NCBI GenBank assembly: GCA_000499405.2
Contig: HG738139.1
Location: 1,082,108-1,146,107 of the forward strand
From: Onchocerca volvulus
Lineage: Eukaryota; Nematoda; Chromadorea; Rhabditida; Onchocercidae
Direction of reading: 5' to 3'
Length of the DNA stretch: 64,000 bases
Made by a program: the position numbers and the translations under genes
In this document: positions 42,885 to 54,493 of the stretch, piece by piece
Layout: each line of letters opens with the position of its first letter
Numbering within the stretch: the first letter of the stretch is position 1
The notes under the pieces: generated by a model
The model's input: only the letters and a program-made list of their open reading frames with translations
What the model was told of the DNA's origin: nothing
Databases searched by the model: none

Positions 42885-45800
42885 CTAGAAAGCAAACCTA
42901 AACTCTTTGCTATTTGGAAGCATCAAAGTGACCGATTTGAGCGAGATCCATACTAAACGAGCTTTGAAGGGTTGTTGCGTACCGCTAGGAGAGAGAACTG
43001 GAAAGATTCCAGGTGCTAAATGCGACTTGATACATTTCAATTGACTCTGACCCATACCCTAAAAATATCAAACATTATTCACGCTTTATACAATTGAAGA
43101 GGACAATATGTAGATTTATCTAAATGTTTCGATGGCATCGAAAAACTCCAAAGCAAAGAAATTCAGAGTATTTTTATTCTATAATTAATAACAAGTAATG
43201 AGATGCTATCTAAATTGAATTATGTGAGTGACAGAACTATCGATATTGCAACTATCTGTAAAGAGAAAGTACTGACTAGGAATGTCTGTGACGTTTGCCA
43301 AAACGATAGTTTAGCTTCTTCTGCACCGTAAGTTGCTAAAAATTTGCCATCTTCTGAGAATGCCACTGCTGTAACTGCACCCTTATGAGCCTGCAGCGTC
43401 TGAAACTTGGTATTTCTCTGAGATGTAGATATCATATAAAAAAAATATTGAAAGCATCCATTCCATATCACTATTCCATAATAAGTATAATTTATATTGA
43501 TTCCTGAAATTTCTTTTTTAAACTTCCATCATATTTTTCCGTTTTTTAACTTTATCACAGTATAAAAGAGACGATGATGGCCTGTTTCATGGTAAACAGA
43601 ATTTCGAATATCAAAAGAAAAAAAATGCAATACCTGTGACTTGGCAGCTCTTAGCTCATGAACGACTACTGTCCCATTTTGTCCACCAAACGCAATTCGA
43701 CGGGTATTCGGACAGTAAGCAACCATATAAAACCAAAAAAAAGAGAGAAAATTATTACTCACATTCATAAGGGCAAAGCTATATTATGTATTTAAATTTC
43801 TAAAAAAAAAATTCTACAAAAAAAAAAAAAGAAAAATACACAAAAAAATTTTACAAATAAATCCAGAAAAGGTTCTCAAATAAAATCGCTGCATAATAGT
43901 AAACAGAACATTACAGAAATCCAGAAACATGATCAGAAAAATGGCATACCTCGTTATTGGTGGGAAGATTTCTGATAGTGATTTATGTTTAAGCAATGAC
44001 GCATCTAAGCAGTGGACAAGTATATCACCGACCTAAAACTATTACCTATGAGAAAAGCAAGAAAATCCAATCTAGAAGTTTCAATAGAAAAGTTCAATTT
44101 TATAATTCTAATCAAACGATATCTATTAAAAACTACCGGAATCATCAAATCGGTAACATTTGAATATTCTTTTTCTGAGAGTAATTCCATGATACGCAGC
44201 ACTTCTGTTCGACATTTTAATAATGGACTGCTAATCGAATGTTGAATTGTTTGATGCTGTGCAACACTATTGTAACGGGCTACCTGAAACAAATACAACA
44301 TGAAAACAGTAAACGTAAGAAATCAGAAATAATAGAAATGTTACATTAATTTAAAGTTTTCAAGTAAAAGTTATAAAATAAAACTTAAACTAAAAAAATA
44401 ACTAATTGACTAAATAAAAACTGATGAATCAAATGTTTTGTATATGCCATTATAATTACTAAGAAGTTTTCAACAATAATGATCAAACGAAATTTTTCGG
44501 ATCAGTGATACAACTAACTTCTTTGCTTAATGCCGTAATTACTGCCGGAGGGCGTGATGTAGCAATTAAACTTAATGCATGACGTGCAGTATGACAAAAA
44601 TCAACTGATGGAGTTAAAATAGCCGCTGTTGTATCTCTGTAAATCTGTTTAAATTTGATTTCAAAAAAAAAAAGCAGTTCTCACTTTTATTTTCTTATGC
44701 ATAGATGCGAAGCAAAGACATGTTAGTATTTAACTGCAAAAAATTACACAGATTCTTTATCGGTGCTAGTAGCCAATTCCAAAAGGACCAGTAAGAGTTT
44801 GGTTATATCCAGATGAGGTTGCCAAACACTGAAGCCTCGTCCGATTAAATCCACGGCAGCACGACGAAGTGGTGAATGGTATGGTAATAGTGTTGTTGGT
44901 GGAGCAATAAGTAATTCTTGAAGGGATTGTGCAGTAGCTCGTGAAATGTCCAACTATAAATTAATCCAAAAAAAATAATCTTCCACCTACTATCAATTTT
45001 ATTAATAGAATAATATTTCAAATATTAAGCTTGCTAATTAAAATGACACCTTTTATAAAAAACCTTTTATATAAGAACCATTCTTAACACTAACCTTGCT
45101 CATTTCGTCTGGAAATTCGGCACCAATGACGCCAAGCAATATTAATGATGTTACTTGATTTCGTCGAATCTGCTGTATTCCAGCCTCTTTCGACAACTTA
45201 ATGTCTACTGAAAATGATGAAAGAGAATTTATCTCATACATCAATTTCCACGAGATCTTTATCCCTTTCCATCATTAGATATTAGGACATGCAGTCGAAG
45301 TTTTTTGATAGCAGAAATCTTGGTGACTACATATATATAAAGAAAAAAAAAGAAATTCAATCAAAAAAAAAAAAGAGAAATGGAGATCAGCGGAAAAGAA
45401 TAATTTGTTTAAATGATCCTCGGCAGTTTATATAAACAGGAGATACTAATATTTCTTGTTTAAATTAACCTCACCATTGATAGTTGGATCTGGAAGTGCT
45501 TTTTCGCCTTTACGATGAGGAATTGGAGGTGGCTGAGAAGCAGTGACTGTTCCAAGAGCTGTATTCATAGATGCTATCAAAGCACGATTACCAAAAACTG
45601 ATAGAGTAGGATCCAAAAGGGTTGGAAGAAATACAGACCACGATTCCACTAAACGTTTTCGACCATTGACACTAAGACGCGTTAATTCTCTAGTCAGTAA
45701 TGCCTGAGCGGCCATTCTCACTTCTAAACATCGATCTTGCCACCTGAAGTTCATCATATTGAATCAAGTAATAAAAGTATTGTTCATAGTTCACCTTTTT

Positions 45801-48800
45801 CTTTTTCTTTCCAATAGTATTTATCAAAAATATCTTAAACAAAGAGTTCGAAAGAAAGTTTAACGTAATAAAACTAGGAAAATACAAAAAATGCCTTTTT
45901 GCAAGTAATTCTATCCGTGGTGGGCAATAAATATTCTTCGGTTTGATTAGATCGGGCAACAGACAACAGTGCAGCGCAGCAATTAATGACCAGCCCTGTT
46001 TCAACTGTAATTCGTTTTCGTGAGATTCAGCAAGAGAAAGACGTGAAGAACTTCTGGAATTAACATTCAATAATGGCAACATAATATTAAGTTGATGCAA
46101 AATTCTTTTTACACATTTTTTATTATAATTCCAAATGATACCAATTATTCTGATTTTAAATAAAATTCCAAATGATATCAATTATTCTGATTCTTTATAT
46201 TGTGCAATATAAATGGATTACCACCGTTTCCTAGAAAATATTTTCATTCGTAATAGATAATATAAAATTTAAGATGCATGTTGTGACCTCATAAGAATAT
46301 TTCTCTTAGCGATATCAAAAGAAGCGCCATGTAATGACATCAAAGTATTTGAGAGAGCAATAACTGCCAATAGATGTGCTGTTGTTAAGGAACTGCTGGT
46401 AGTCCATCGTATAGAACTTGCAAAATTATCAAATGAAGTGGCATTATTGAATTTTCCTGTGGGCATATATATCACTAGATATCCTGAAACAAGTAATCAG
46501 TTAAAATGAAAATAACATGAAAAATCTTGACTACATATCCAATTTAAATATAGAACAGGTAAACAGAACACATAATAAAAGCAAAAGGAATGTGGAAAGC
46601 GAAGCATTACTCATTATCTCTTATCAGCCACTTGTAGGATATGGAATAATATTTCGTAAACACCTGATGAAGTATCTGTTCTAAGCAATATAATCAAAAG
46701 ATTTTATTAATTTGAAAATACAATGGAATGGAAAACCTTGTCGTGACTCAACACCAAAACTTAATGGCATCGATGGTTTCACAAGACGTAATTTTTTCAA
46801 GCAAACTTCATCCAAATCAGTATCAAGAGTCCAGGCATACAATAAACTCATACAGAGCTTCGCAACATCCAGATAGAGATTAGATCCCGTCTGCCAGGCA
46901 ATTTTTGGCGCTGCTACACGAGAATCAGACTGCTGTTTTAATATTGTTGATAATGATTTGTTTTCTATGTTTTCACCCGATGACAGTTCATTTTCGAGTA
47001 CCAGAAGGCCAGCTGAAATCTCAATTATTTATAGCACAAACATGTAAATAAAAGATCGGGGAACTTGATAAGTGTGACGAATTGCAAATAAAATTCAAAA
47101 TATGGAAATTAAAAAGTACCAATCAAAGAGTCAATGTTGAAAAATACAAGATGTGGTGAACTAGGGCTCTTAGTCATAGCCTGGATGTTCATTGGAGGTG
47201 GTAATTCGAGAGCTTTTTCCGTTACATTTGCAACTTTTCCATCCCGGTTGCCAATTGCAATTTGTTTCATCTGAAATTCTTGGATGAAACATAAGTTCGA
47301 AATAATCTTGTTGAAATGCATAAAAACATCCAAAAGTTCTATGTAGTATATCCATAATCATGACTATCTAGATGATCAGATCTAAATGATAAAACAGAAT
47401 AAAAGTTCATAGCTGCAGATCCGTTAATTTGGCAGAATATTTCGTATAGAGAAAAAAAATGAAACTTTGTAATCGCAAGAAAATATACCACAAAAATGTT
47501 TTTGTTTCTCAAAGCACGAAACATTTGAACGGCTTGTGAAGCCCCAGCTTCATCGTCTATTTCTGCCACACCAACCTGTTCATTACATGCTGCCAGAATT
47601 TCTTCTGACATTTGCCCACTCACAATTCTTTCCAAACTTGCTGAAAAATAACGAAACAATAGTTAACTTATATTAATTAACCAAATCAAATAATCAAATA
47701 CAACAGTATTTGATTGACAAATATTAAAGTGACCAACATACTATTTAGGGAAAAATTCACTGCATTTTATTTCTTCTTACGAACGTTTCTATTACAAACA
47801 TATATAAACCGAAAATTCATATTTATTATAGATTCAACTTTCAATAAACATAATCTTTTTTATATTTCCTTCACGTAAAAAAAAAGTCTTTGTTGTTGAT
47901 AGAAAAGGCTAAACACAAACAATTAAAAGTGAAATGAGTATTGCAGCCAATTTGGATTGACAAATTAGCCAGATCCTAACCTAATTACAAATGCGGAAAA
48001 TATACCGGTGTCCATTTGCCATACATAAACAGTATCATCCTCGCATTTTAACAGTATGAAATTATCCAACGGTCGCCACTTTATATCCACAATTGGAAAT
48101 GTTTGCCGGCTTGCTAACAGAAGACATTTATTTTCTTTCAAAGATAGAAGCGCAGCTGAATTATCTCCAGCTACTGAACAAATCGTATGGAGAATTCTCG
48201 GCTAAAATAATGATTTCGAAATATTTGGACGTTATGCTCAAAAAAACACAATCACTGAAAAATGACTCGGTAACATACATTGCATGTTTCCGGAGGAATA
48301 AGCATACGTAGAATTGGACCACCTTGGACACAAAATCGGTATAACTTTGATCCGGTATTCAAATTCCAAGTTATGACAGAAAAGTCGCTAGATCCAGAGA
48401 TCAATATCTGCTGATCATATCTCGGGTCTTCTTCATGTGGATAGAGGAAACAAGTCACAGCAGCAGTGTGACCAAATAGATGTCGACAACTAAACTCTGT
48501 AATATGACTCATTCCGGTAATAAGTACTGCTGGATTTCATAAAAACACCCGAATCACAAAATTATATTTTATTTAACAAACAACAGTAAATATCAACCTT
48601 CGTTTGCGGTTAAAAGTTGCTTTGAAATGGCATCGCAACCATACATAAGGATTATAGTTCCATCGCCACGTCCAACAAGAAGACGCCCTTGGCTACTAAT
48701 ATAATGAGTAGCTGTAATCTCGCAATTATCCTAAACTACAGCAGGTTACTATCATTTGATAAAAATAACTGTTTCCGAAACTGGCAATAACTCAGTGACT

Positions 48801-51774
48801 TATAGCTGTGCACATACTTCACTATCGTATATGGATGGGGGCGAATTCTTCAAGCTATTCCACTGACACTTCATGTTTGTTTTCAGTTTGGGTTGCTTGG
48901 TTATCACTTTATTTCCTGATTCTATCGGTAAAATTTCATCAATTTCCCATAGTACTATATTACTTTCCATATCGGCTCGGCACATCACATGAGGAGTTGA
49001 GATGCAAAATACCATCTGCGTTAATCGCTGAAAATGAATCCTTAATTAAAATGAAGGCCATACAAGTTAGATATATCATAGTCATACAAATACTGCTATA
49101 AGAAATCATTTCAGGAAATAAAAAAGGGAAATTTGAAATTTTTAACAACTTATTCAAACCGATTCAGTTTGTAGCAACTTATTCAAAATTTTATAAATTC
49201 AGAAATTTATAAAAATTTGTATTCAAAGCACTCCGTGACGTATTTATTGATCGTTTGGAAAAAGATCACCAACCAGATTATTATCAGTTGATTCGCTTTG
49301 CAAAATCATTAGGAGTAAAGGATCGTTAAGTCCTTCCATCTCGTTCTTTGAGCCACTACCATAAAAAAAACAAAAAATGAAGAAAGAAAAAAATAGCAAA
49401 AAATGTATGTTTCTGATAGTTGTCAAAATAAATTCGAGCAAGCAGTCTTGTATCACTAAACTTCACAGATGACCTTATAACATTCATATTTTTTTATTAA
49501 TATAAAACTTACGAATGGGGAAGCTGATAAATACATATGGAGCCATTTGCATATGCAATCGCAGATAGCTTACCAGATAATAATTTTCCGTCACAGATTT
49601 GCTCTTCAGAAAAATAAACTACTGAACGATTAAGATCAACCAGTTGAAATATCTGGAAAATGACTGAGTGCAACAAACAAAGTTATGAATATATGAAGTT
49701 GTGAAGATGGAGAATTGGAGAAATTATGAAATAATGTTATATCAGTGATTGAGATTTCTGTTAACAAGATATAATCTCCTCAATTTGGTAAAGAAGATAT
49801 CTTTTGCTGCCCTTTAGTATTGTTATTTATTCCATCCGCGAAATCTTTGAACAGATTTTGTCATTTATAATTATTTCCTTCATTTCAAATTTAATATCAT
49901 AAGGACGTACCTGCCATGAATCAGAATTAAATACCAGAAATATAGAAGGTGAAGAAGGATGCCAAGACAGAGAACAAACTTCATTAATCTCCACATTCCT
50001 TGATTCTGTTTCATAAATAGGTGATTCCTGCAATGGTCTATTCGCTGGAAAAAAAAGCACTTTTCACTGACCAAACACAAAGCAGAAAGGCTACTATTAA
50101 ATGAATTTTCAAATAAGATAATCATAAACTCAATGTCTTAGTTTCAAGAATATAGTGATTTATATAATAATAATTAATCTATACTGGTTTTAAGAGAAAA
50201 AGTGATAAATATTATGATTTAAAGGGCAAAAAAACCAATAAATATTATGATTTAAAGGGCAAAAAAAAAACCAAACTTTTTTAAAAACCAACCTTTTTAT
50301 CCAAGTCAAATAATACCCAACTCTTAATCATGCCACATGTCGTCATACCTATTACTATGTCTGAAATGAATAAATAAAATGGGAAGCAGACAATTAGATA
50401 ATTTATGAATAAAGCCACTACTCTTTGCTATTCAGCAATACAAGAATTTTTTCCTATCATTCAATCAAGAAAAAAATTTCAGATCATACAAAAATCGAAG
50501 TATCCAGGTTAAAGCATAAAATGAGGCAACATATGTTCTGTCTACCATCTAAGGATGCTGAATCAAAATAAAAAAGTAGGTAGCTTAAAGAGCATAGTAT
50601 ATTACTGCACAATGAATGATCAAACCTGAAGAACATAAGAAATCATCCCTCCAAAAACTCAGATGATTTTCAAAAACTGGGACAATATATTTTAAAACAT
50701 TCATACCTTGTTTAGTTGAATGACTGACGATAGTAAATGCAGCTATCCAATCTGGCTCTACTCGTGAATTCAAAGTGAAAAGTATGTTCATATCTTGTGG
50801 ATCAATCACCACCACTTCTGCATAATCTCCTATACAATACAATCCACACAAACTAAAGGAACCATTAGTCGTACGCTGAAATATCCACATATATAAACAT
50901 TTATAATCATGTAATTTATGCCACAAAAGAGTAAGAATAAACAGAACAGCATAAATTACATTTACTACAAAAAATTTTCAAATGAAGGAGCATTCGATAT
51001 GAAATGATCGGTTTAAGATAACAAAAAAAAGATACCAATACGATAATAGTTCTGACTAGAAAGTCTTCCGGAAAAAATGTTGTGAGAAAATAAAATTTAA
51101 CTTGCATGAGGGACAATTCGTCGATGTATGTGACTCATGAAGTTATTATCAATGCTACGCCCATCTAAACTATCCCACAGCGTCAACTGTCCATCTGCGG
51201 AAGCACTCACGAATCTTCTGAAATTGATTAGCGCATATTATCCAAAACAGATCCAAATTCATAATGTCTAAGTTATACTGAAATAAAAGTAATTACAATT
51301 TGCGTAAATATCAAATAATTTTTGAGAGATAAAAGGTTCCTTCATTTTTGAACGAAGTCATCAAAAATATTACGTCAAATTGCTTGCAGTATCTGTTGCT
51401 GATAAAGCCGTAATCGGAGCTTCATGTCCAAGCAACATCATTTTGGCTTGTAAATTCCCTTCATATGTTTCCCATAAAATTAATACACCATCATCAGCTC
51501 CTGAAAATATGTAACGTGCGTGATTTTGCTACTTAAATTCTCATGAATTTAATTAATGATCCATCTGAAGTTTGACAGCTTTCAAATGGATGGATTGTAT
51601 TGAATCTTTACAACTTTCATCGAAGATGCATTATTAACTTTGTTTGTTACTTTTACCTGTAATGATAACTGCCCCATCGTTGAAGCACTGTAAGCAGTTA
51701 ATACGATGTTTTGGTGGCTTTCTACCCCAAAGAGCAACTGCAATTGCCAAACCTGACTGTGATGTTGCTGTCAT
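42885..51774 (-). CDS. rbc-2: Rabconnectin-3 beta (WDR7 family WD40 protein), 26 coding exons, complete
   Basis: Partner of rabconnectin-3 alpha (DMXL type); the complex promotes V-ATPase assembly and acidification of vesicles and endosomes. Exons on the minus strand: 51657-51774, 51374-51500, 51106-51217, 50707-50875, 50289-50360, 49911-50044, 49513-49652, 49274-49355, 48818-49027, 48598-48730, 48279-48529, 48006-48201, 47489-47640, 47120-47270, 46737-47012, 46288-46483, 45895-46053, 45475-45743, 45095-45207, 44750-44953, 44519-44644, 44137-44283, 43950-44032, 43634-43733, 43277-43417, 42885-43058; 1344 residues. N-terminal WD40 repeats (VALWGRKPP, SGSSDFSVITWN, VDIKWRP), middle helical part (WQDRCLEVRMAAQALL, ILLGVIGAEF, AVDLIGRGF) and C-terminal WD40s (HKGAVTAVAFSEDGKFLATY) follow human WDR7 throughout. 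An acceptor TTGCAG ends five bases before the ATG. Three introns have non-canonical or ambiguous sites (see findings). Confidence 0.96.
50205..50270. repeat. Tandem duplication, period 33
   Basis: ATAAATATTATGATTTAAAG starts at 50205 and again at 50238, followed each time by GGCAAAAAAA. Lies in an rbc-2 intron. Confidence 0.8.
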
Positions 51775-52802
51775 GGTTTCTGCAATCCAATTCATTTATT
51801 TTTTTTAATTTGTATAATTAAATTTATACGAGAGCTATGGTATATATAAATGATAAGATATAATATACATTTAAACTATTAAATAATATTCATGACGGAT
51901 AACGCAAATATATCGGGATAAAGCAACACAAGACACATTAATGTATATATGTAATGTACACGAACGTATCTGTGATAGATTTAGTGATACGTAACGTACA
52001 CTTTTCCCATCAGCTATGTAATCTACGTAATTTACGTAACTCACTTTGCTTCCGACATTTTATAACAAGTAAATTTATAACATCATTTTACAACAAGTAA
52101 ATTCCGTAACGCTTCTTCAGATAGCAAGACTCGTTGCATGTATCAATTATGCAACTTGTCGAAATCGACGTGAATGTTGAGAGTCTTCCCGTGTTGCGCG
52201 ATGTTTTACGTAAGTAGGTGGGGGCGTTATTTTTAGGTTAAAAGAGAAAAGATACTGAGGGAATAAAGTGACGGAAAAGTGCGGATGTCTAGATTTTCGG
52301 AATTATTATTTTAGATGTGATAAGAAGTGTTATGAATCAAGAAATGAAAGTGTAAAGATTGAGAGAAGTGCTACTTATAATAAATACTGATAACAGATAG
52401 TAAGAGTTTTTTTAGTGTATGTATGTGAGAATTTTTTCTAATTATAATATTATGCTTCACTGAGTAAATAGTTCTGATTGTCGGATATAGCATAAGTGCC
52501 TTTTAGTTGATTAAAAAACACTTATGTTAAATGCTTTAAGAGGCACTTATCTTTTTAGTTGGCTGAATTATTATAAATTTTCTTTTCCGGGATCGACGAT
52601 TTTAACAAAATCAGTTTTTAACGAAGCGAAGTTTTTGGAAGTCTGCTCAATAATTGCGAATTGTTCCGATTCGACTTCTTTAAATTCTATTTTCTGACTT
52701 CTTCAAAAAATTTCGTTTTACAAACTTAATTTAAATTGATTTTATTTTTTTTTATTTTTTTTTTAGAGAATTTACACAAGGGATAAGGGTTGGACTATAG
52801 AG
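51775..52802. promoter_or_regulatory. Divergent promoter region between rbc-2 and pfd-5, with TACGTAA cluster
   Basis: Repeated palindrome-like TACGTAA motifs occur at about 51989-51995, 52024-52030, 52033-52039 and 52207-52213; TTACGTAA is a known bZIP (CES-2/ATF-2/PAR) binding consensus. A 10-bp inverted repeat ATAAGTGCCT/AGGCACTTAT lies at 52492-52501 and 52541-52550. A TTTTTTTTAG acceptor at 52765-52766, 37 bases before the pfd-5 ATG, may accept a spliced leader. Function is inferred from position. Confidence 0.45.
51780..51785 (-). promoter_or_regulatory. rbc-2: Probable spliced-leader acceptor of rbc-2
   Basis: TTGCAG on the minus strand, five bases before the start codon (AAACC-ATG). 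No upstream coding exon is needed, since the product already begins like WDR7, which points to trans-splicing. Confidence 0.5.
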
Positions 52803-54072
52803 ATGGAAGTCCAGCGAGAATTATCCAACGGAAAGCAAGTAATTCCAATAACTGATTTAGGTGTCGACCAGCTTACCTATTTTCAGCGACAACTTGATCA
52901 AGAAATTACTTTTCTTACTGAATCCTTAAAGGTATCATTTTTATATTTTGCCTCATTTTCTGAGTAAACTTGGAGAGTATCTCATGCTTGATGTGTCATA
53001 TTAATTCACCATTCTTACTTGATACATGAATGTTTCAATAATTATTTCAAAAAGAAAAAAAATTTTGTCCGAAGCAATAGATAGGCAAAGCTTAGCTGAT
53101 AACAATTTGTTTTATCTCGTCACATTGTTAAAGTTGTTTAACTGGGTAATATTTTTTCGGAAATGTAAGGAAGTTATTGTCATTTGTCAGGATTGTGACT
53201 CTGCTCGTGAGGATTTTAGGAACTGAAGATTTTTGAATCAAAATTTATTGCAAGCGAAGAATCAGTATTGAATGTGGCCAAAATTCCCAGTGATAAAGAG
53301 ATTTTGGTGCCATTAACAGAGTCGGCAAGTTTTATTTTTCTTTTTTTCATAATCTTAAGTACTTTCTGATGTATATTATGATATATATTTCAGTGTTCCT
53401 AAGCACGTTTCGAGCAGATATTTTTAAATTCCTTGAATGCAAACATCGAGCAAAAAAGATCTATTCATTCCAAATATTCGAATACATTATTTCGCTCTTT
53501 TTTATAGACATTCATAAGATGCTTTGAAGTTTTCAGATGTACATTCCTGCAAAAATAGCTGACCCAAACAATCATTTGATTGAAATCGGTACGGGATATT
53601 TTGTAGAAATGAGCACTGAAAAAGCGGCAGATTATTTTAGGCGGAAGCAGAACTTTTTGAAAAAACAGGTAGATTTTTGTTAAATAAATTTAGAAGTTAT
53701 TTTTTGTTTTCTCAGTGGTTCGTTATCAAAACTGTCCAAAGTAATTTTCAATTCGTATACCACAAAAAATTGACGATGTTGAAGAGATGCATACACTACT
53801 CTCGTAGTTGTCCTGTTTTTAGTTATGATAAATGAAATTTGATTTCCTATTATAAGTACAATTTGAGATTTCCATTTCTCTGTTATTTCTAGAACTTTAT
53901 TCAGCGGATATTATTGTTAATTTTTCTTTAAATCATAATTTAGATGGAAGTAATAGAAGAAGCGTTGCCCGAGAAATATCGTGCTAGAAATACTATTATC
54001 GACAATTTGCAGAAGAAAATAAATGAGTATTGTTCTCAGGTTCAAATGAATAACATGAGTATTAAAAAATAA
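52803..54072 (+). CDS. pfd-5: Prefoldin subunit 5
   Basis: Alpha-type subunit of the hexameric prefoldin chaperone, which hands unfolded actin and tubulin to the CCT chaperonin. Exons 52803-52931, 53220-53324, 53537-53668, 53944-54072 give 164 residues, near the 154 of the human protein. Two coiled-coil helices (LTYFQRQLDQEITFLTESLK at the N-terminus, YFRRKQNFLKKQMEVIEEAL near the C-terminus) flank the beta-hairpin part with VPLTESMYIPAK and LIEIGTGYFVE, the PFD5 signature. Intron 2 begins GCAAGT rather than GT, and the join restores PLTES-MYIPAK exactly. An in-frame stop precedes the ATG. It is followed by a poly(A) signal at 54246-54251 and closely by exos-9 on the same strand. Confidence 0.96.
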
Positions 54073-54245
54073 AAGTGATCTCCTGCTTTTATGTCATTTT
54101 TGTACATAATGACGCTAATTAATTTCTGAACTTTAGTTATTGATACAGTTGACACGAACCATTCTTTTCTCCTCGTGAACATTTCAAATATGATTTGTTT
54201 TTTATTCGTTGACCTTGATTTTTTTATCTTGTTTTACAATCATTA

Positions 54246-54251
54246 AATAAA
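54246..54251 (+). terminator. pfd-5: pfd-5 poly(A) signal AATAAA
   Basis: Canonical hexamer 174 bases after the pfd-5 stop. A TACTTT (Ur-like UAYYUU) element and a polypyrimidine acceptor at 54323 follow within 75 bases. Confidence 0.6.
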
Positions 54252-54321
54252 TATAAGTTATCTGATGGTCTTGTCATATGTTACTTTAAATGCAGTATGT
54301 CAAAATATCTTTTTTTTCCAC

Positions 54322-54493
54322 AGACGGACATTGGGTAAGTTCTAGGCATTAAAATAGTCTATGTTTTGCTATGCTTTACTGGGATTGGGAATTTTATTGT
54401 TGGGATCTCCAAATTACTAGCTCATTAATGCGGAAATGAAGTAAAAGTAAAAGCTTCAGGGATATTATCTAGTGGGGGTCAAGTGGATTTTGG
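54322..54493 (+). promoter_or_regulatory. exos-9: Putative trans-splice acceptor and 5' leader of exos-9
   Basis: TTTTTTTTCCACAG ends at 54323. It is followed by an 11-base possible exon (54324-54334) with a donor GTAAGT, and by a second acceptor AAGCTTCAG ending at 54459, 34 bases before the ATG. The leader may therefore be spliced once more after the spliced leader is added. RNA evidence is lacking. Confidence 0.4.
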
